The notes under the pieces: generated by a model
Seen by the model: only the letters and a program-made list of their open reading frames with translations
Told to the model about the DNA's origin: nothing
Database searches by the model: none
Position numbers and translations under genes: made by a program
In this document: piece after piece, positions 7,061 through 9,458 of the stretch
How positions within the stretch are numbered: the stretch's first letter is position 1
How the letters are laid out: each line of letters opens with the position of its first letter
From: an uncultured Mucilaginibacter sp.
GTDB taxonomy: Bacteria > Bacteroidota > Bacteroidia > Sphingobacteriales > Sphingobacteriaceae
NCBI GenBank assembly: GCA_946479225.1
Contig: CAMLFI010000075.1
Span: forward strand, 1-9,458
Direction of reading: 5' to 3'
DNA length: 9,458 nt

Positions 7061-7813
7061 TTATAATTTAGCCTTCGCTGCCCGCATAAACTTGCTGGCA
7101 AATACAAAATCATTTAGCTCTTTGTTATCTGTATGGGCAATTTCTTTGTTTGAACCTTCCCACCACTTCTGGCCCTGGTTTAAAAACAGGATATGATCGC
7201 CAATGCCCATAACCGAGTTCATATCATGCGTAACTATAACGGTTATCATTTTATATTCTTCAGTTATTTCGTTTATCAGGTCATCAATAAGGATAGATGT
7301 CTGCGGATCCAGGCCGGAGTTGGGCTCATCCACAAAAAGATATTTGGGTTGCATAGATATAGCGCGGGCAATGCCTACACGTTTTTTCATCCCGCCGGAC
7401 AGTTCAGACGGATACAATTTATTTTTGCCCTCCAGGTTAACCCTTTCCAGGCAAAAATTGGCGCGGTCCAATTTTTCAGCACGAGATTTATTTGTAAACA
7501 GATTAAGCGGAAACATGATGTTTTCTTCTACTGTCATGGAATCAAACAGCGCCGAGTTTTGAAACAACATGCCTATTTCTGTACGTATGGGTACACGTTC
7601 TTCAAAACTCATTTCGGTGAAGTTTTCGCCGTTAAACAGCACCTGGCCCTTGGTAGGTTCGTGCAAGCCAACAATGCATTTAAGCAGTGTGGTTTTACCT
7701 GATCCTGATCCGCCTATGATGAGATGGTTTTTGCCGGGTTCAAATTTGGCGCTTATGCCTTTTAGTACCTCGTTTTCGCCGAATGTTTTATAAATATCCT
7801 TTACCTCTATCAT
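7061..7813 (-). CDS. mlaF: ABC transporter ATP-binding protein, MlaF type (phospholipid/lipid trafficking)
   Basis: 250 residues, a complete ABC ATPase. It has Walker A GGSGSGKT (34-41), Q-loop Q85 (GMLFQNSALFDSMTV), signature LSGGM (138-142), Walker B YLFVDE (158-163, with E163 as catalytic base), D-loop SGLDP and H-loop H196 (VTHDM). The 'NSALFDSMTVEENIMFPL' stretch and the short tail are typical of the Mkl/MlaF group, which powers MlaE-type permeases moving lipids between the inner and outer membranes. The start ATG overlaps the TGA stop of the permease gene (ATGA), indicating translational coupling in the order mlaE-mlaF. No MCE-domain partner (MlaD type) follows: the next gene downstream is on the other strand. 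The Mla symbol is assigned by family and pairing; the transported lipid and the direction of transport are not shown by the sequence. Confidence 0.93.
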   Translation of the reverse strand: MIEVKDIYKTFGENEVLKGISAKFEPGKNHLIIGGSGSGKTTLLKCIVGLHEPTKGQVLFNGENFTEMSFEERVPIRTEIGMLFQNSALFDSMTVEENIMFPLNLFTNKSRAEKLDRANFCLERVNLEGKNKLYPSELSGGMKKRVGIARAISMQPKYLFVDEPNSGLDPQTSILIDDLINEITEEYKMITVIVTHDMNSVMGIGDHILFLNQGQKWWEGSNKEIAHTDNKELNDFVFASKFMRAAKAKL

Positions 7814-8541
7814 AATAACATACTGGAAACTATAAGGTCGGCAAATAACACCATCACACAGCTGTATACCACACCACGGGTGGCAGACTGGCCTACCTCT
7901 AAAGCGCCACCCTCGGTATAAAAGCCGTTATAACAGCAAATAGAGGTAATTAAAAAGCCATAAACAATTGATTTTACAGCGCAAACCGTAACAATAATGG
8001 GGTTAAAATCAGACTGCAAGCCGGTAATAAAATCAGACGGAGAGATATCGCGGGTAATAACGCAGGCTAAGTAACCACCGCACAAGCCTAAGCCCACCGA
8101 AACTATGATTAACAAAGGAATCATGGAGATGCCGGCAATAACTTTAGGCGCTATCAAAAAGCCGGGTGCGTTTACGCCCATAATTTCCAATGCATCTATT
8201 TGTTCTGTAACGCGCATGGTGCCAATTTGCGATGCCATGCTTGAACCTACCCGGCCTGCAAGTACTAAAGCGGATATAGTGGGGCTAAACTCAAGAATGG
8301 TTGAGTCGCGCGAGATGCCGCCTGCCACGGTATCAAGCACCAGCGGATTGGAAAGTTGGAAAGCCACCTGTATGGTAGCCACTGCGCCTATAAAAACAGA
8401 TATTATGGCGATAATGCCTAACGAGCCAATACCTACCGATACCATTTCTCGCATTACCTCGGTCCAGTATACACTGAATTTTTCGGGCTTTTTAAAACTT
8501 AATCGTAATAAGATGATGTATCTGCCTAAGCTGTAAAACAT
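7810..8541 (-). CDS. mlaE: MlaE-family ABC transporter permease
   Basis: 243 residues, in the usual range for MlaE permeases. An amphipathic N-terminal segment (FKKPEKFSVYWTEVMREM) leads into a first membrane segment (IGSLGIIAIISVFIGAVATIQVAFQL). The conserved cytoplasmic coupling region follows: LVLAGRVGSSMASQIGTMRVTEQIDALEIMGVN. Further membrane segments are around MIPLLIIVSVGLGLCGGYLACV, IVTVCAVKSIVYGFLITSICCY and VVYSCVMVLFADLIVSSMLL. The family motif EGGALEVGQSATRGVV is near the C-terminus. It forms the membrane part of a lipid transporter in the inner membrane together with the ATPase encoded directly downstream with a 4-bp overlap. It lies 137 bp downstream of the TonB-like gene; I see no clear TAnnTTTG promoter in that gap. 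Confidence 0.93.
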   Translation of the reverse strand: MFYSLGRYIILLRLSFKKPEKFSVYWTEVMREMVSVGIGSLGIIAIISVFIGAVATIQVAFQLSNPLVLDTVAGGISRDSTILEFSPTISALVLAGRVGSSMASQIGTMRVTEQIDALEIMGVNAPGFLIAPKVIAGISMIPLLIIVSVGLGLCGGYLACVITRDISPSDFITGLQSDFNPIIVTVCAVKSIVYGFLITSICCYNGFYTEGGALEVGQSATRGVVYSCVMVLFADLIVSSMLL

Positions 8542-8678
8542 ATTAATATATAAAGCCGGTTAAAAATACATTTTTGCTTTGAGCTCCCGCACAAGGCTGT
8601 GTATAAATTGAATGTTAACCGTAATGTTAACGGAAATTAATAGGGATTGTTTATGTTGTATATAGATATTAAATATAG
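8542..8678 (-). promoter_or_regulatory. Intergenic leader of mlaE with tandem GTTAAC elements
   Basis: AT-rich 137-bp gap between the TonB-like gene's ancestral stop and the mlaE start. On the plus strand AATGTTAACCG (8611-8621) is repeated as AATGTTAACGG (8623-8633), a 12-bp period with a palindromic GTTAAC in each copy, 70-92 bases upstream of mlaE. The best minus-strand -7-like sequence (TATTTTTA) lacks the final G and has a poor partner spacing. The region must hold the mlaE promoter if mlaE is not transcribed from upstream, but I cannot place it confidently. Confidence 0.3.
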
Positions 8679-9458
8679 TTAATCAGACGAGTCGCCAAGG
8701 ACAAAATTAACGGGAACAGTATATTGCGCCCGTACAGGTCTGCCATTTTGTATTCCTGGCTTCCATTTTGGAGAATCTTTTATAAGTCTTAATGCCTCCT
8801 CACCCAAACTTTTGAAGGTGCCGATACTATTTTAAAATCCGTTAGCGAACCGTCCCTTTCTACAACGAATGAAATATATGCCTTTCCTTGTATGTTATTT
8901 TCTCTCTCGTAAGGGGGGTATTTTATTTTTTTATACACATATTGGCCGAAAGGTTCAAGTCCGCCGGGAAATTCAGGGGCCACCTCTACCGGAACAAAGG
9001 ATGAATCGGAGTTTGCAGCCAAATTAACCATACTATAGGCTGTGTTTATTAACATGCCATTTTTATAAATCTCCTTTCCATTAGATACAAGCCATTCGCC
9101 ATCCCGCATCCCTTTTTTTACTAAACCTTTACCTAAAGTGGTTTTAAACAACCCATCAAATTCCAGCCATTCGCCATTGCCATTCTCTGCTAATACTGTT
9201 CCGGTAGAATCTTTGCACGCAAGCAGAAATACTTTATTCTTTTCGTGTTTTCTCAGCGAATAGAATTTTCCATTTGGATAATAAGACAGTTCATCTCCTA
9301 CAGGTTGTCCATTTTGAACAGTAACTGCACTCTGGCGTTTACCATCAGGAAAAAATCGAAGATATAACCCTTCCATTATCAAAGGAAATTTGTTGGTGCG
9401 TGATGCGGCGACCAATTTCTGTTTGCCGTTAGGATAATATTCAAGAACCGGAAAAAGT
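8679..9458 (-). pseudogene. MORN-repeat protein with C-terminal TonB domain, frameshifted and cut by the window edge
   Basis: The frame is open from the right edge of the window, so the N-terminus is missing; the TTG at 9415 is internal. The visible part has MORN-like repeats (EYYPNGKQ, RFFPDGKRQ, YYPNGKFYSLR, NGEWLEFDG, RDGEWLVSNG). A TonB C-terminal domain then begins at VEVAPEFPGGLEPFGQYV and continues through KIKYPPYERENNIQGKAY and FVVERDGSLTDFKIVSAPSK. The frame then runs into VWVRRH and a stop at 8789-8791. In the -1 frame the expected end of the domain is fully present: SLGEEALRLIKDSPKWKPG, then IQNGRPVRAQYTVPVNFVLG, then DSSD and the stop at 8679-8681. A single lost base near 8810-8813 therefore removes the last 43 residues, which form the part of the TonB domain expected to pair with the TonB box of outer-membrane receptors. 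It could be a true mutation or a sequencing error in an A-run. If intact it would be an energy-transducer-like TonB protein. Confidence 0.85.
8810..8813 (-). other. Frameshift point in the TonB-like gene
   Basis: The minus strand reads TCAAAAGTTTGGG. One more A in the run of four (TCA AAA AGT TTG GGT) restores S-K-S-L-G and the whole remaining TonB domain. The run is not a canonical X XXY YYZ slippery heptamer, so a one-base deletion fits better than programmed frameshifting. Confidence 0.75.

Noticed and set aside
7193..7702. Long open frame on the plus strand (169 codons) across the mlaF region
   Set aside because: It lies antisense to a gene with all ABC ATPase motifs, its translation is rich in Phe/His/Gln without any family pattern, and overlapping frames are open by codon bias.
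8105..8536. Open frame on the plus strand (143 codons) antisense to mlaE
   Set aside because: It mirrors the conserved MlaE coding sequence; no recognisable domain or signal.
8808..8816. Programmed -1 ribosomal frameshifting in the TonB-like gene
   Set aside because: The run is only four A's in the wrong phase for a slippery heptamer, and the downstream frame matches a standard TonB domain; a base loss is simpler.
9413..9415. TTG as start of the TonB-like protein
   Set aside because: The frame continues upstream to the window edge with another MORN-like repeat (EYYPNGKQ), so the true start lies outside.

Overview
The window looks like chromosomal DNA of a Bacteroidota bacterium, most likely Sphingobacteriaceae (Mucilaginibacter/Pedobacter-like). 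The evidence is a secreted protein with a C-terminal gliding-motility/type IX secretion sorting domain, two carboxypeptidase-regulatory-like (CarboxypepD_reg) proteins, a TonB protein with MORN-like repeats, and several upstream sequences resembling the Bacteroidota -33 TTG / -7 TAnnTTTG promoter. The genus is inferred from the family resemblance of the proteins, not from a marker gene.

Layout, left to right. (1) 1-272: 3' end of a DoxX-like membrane protein, cut by the window edge. (2) 379-2448 (+): a 689-residue exported protein with a probable seven-bladed YVTN-type propeller apparently inserted into an N-terminal PKD-like domain, then an Ig-like domain, an MBG domain and a CHU_C sorting domain. 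(3) 2450-3502 and 3573-4457 (-): a conserved lipoprotein of unknown function, preceded by an RlmI-like methyltransferase without the usual catalytic cysteine motif. (4) 4603-5808 and 5860-7041 (+): a tandem pair of paralogous exported CarboxypepD_reg proteins. (5) 7061-7813 and 7810-8541 (-): an MlaF/MlaE-type lipid ABC transporter pair with an ATGA overlap. (6) 8679-9458 (-): a MORN-repeat/TonB C-terminal protein, open at the window edge and broken by an apparent single-base deletion.

Most products belong to the cell envelope: lipid transport (MlaEF), energy transduction to the outer membrane (TonB-like), secreted and surface proteins, and a lipoprotein. They do not form one obvious pathway and are arranged as short divergent and convergent units. 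I see no mobile element, CRISPR array, tRNA or rRNA. The least ordinary points are the frameshifted TonB gene, the tandem paralogs with a conserved C-x10-C pair, the split-domain propeller protein, and a near-perfect 11-bp inverted repeat in the methyltransferase leader. I found no convincing new multi-gene system.
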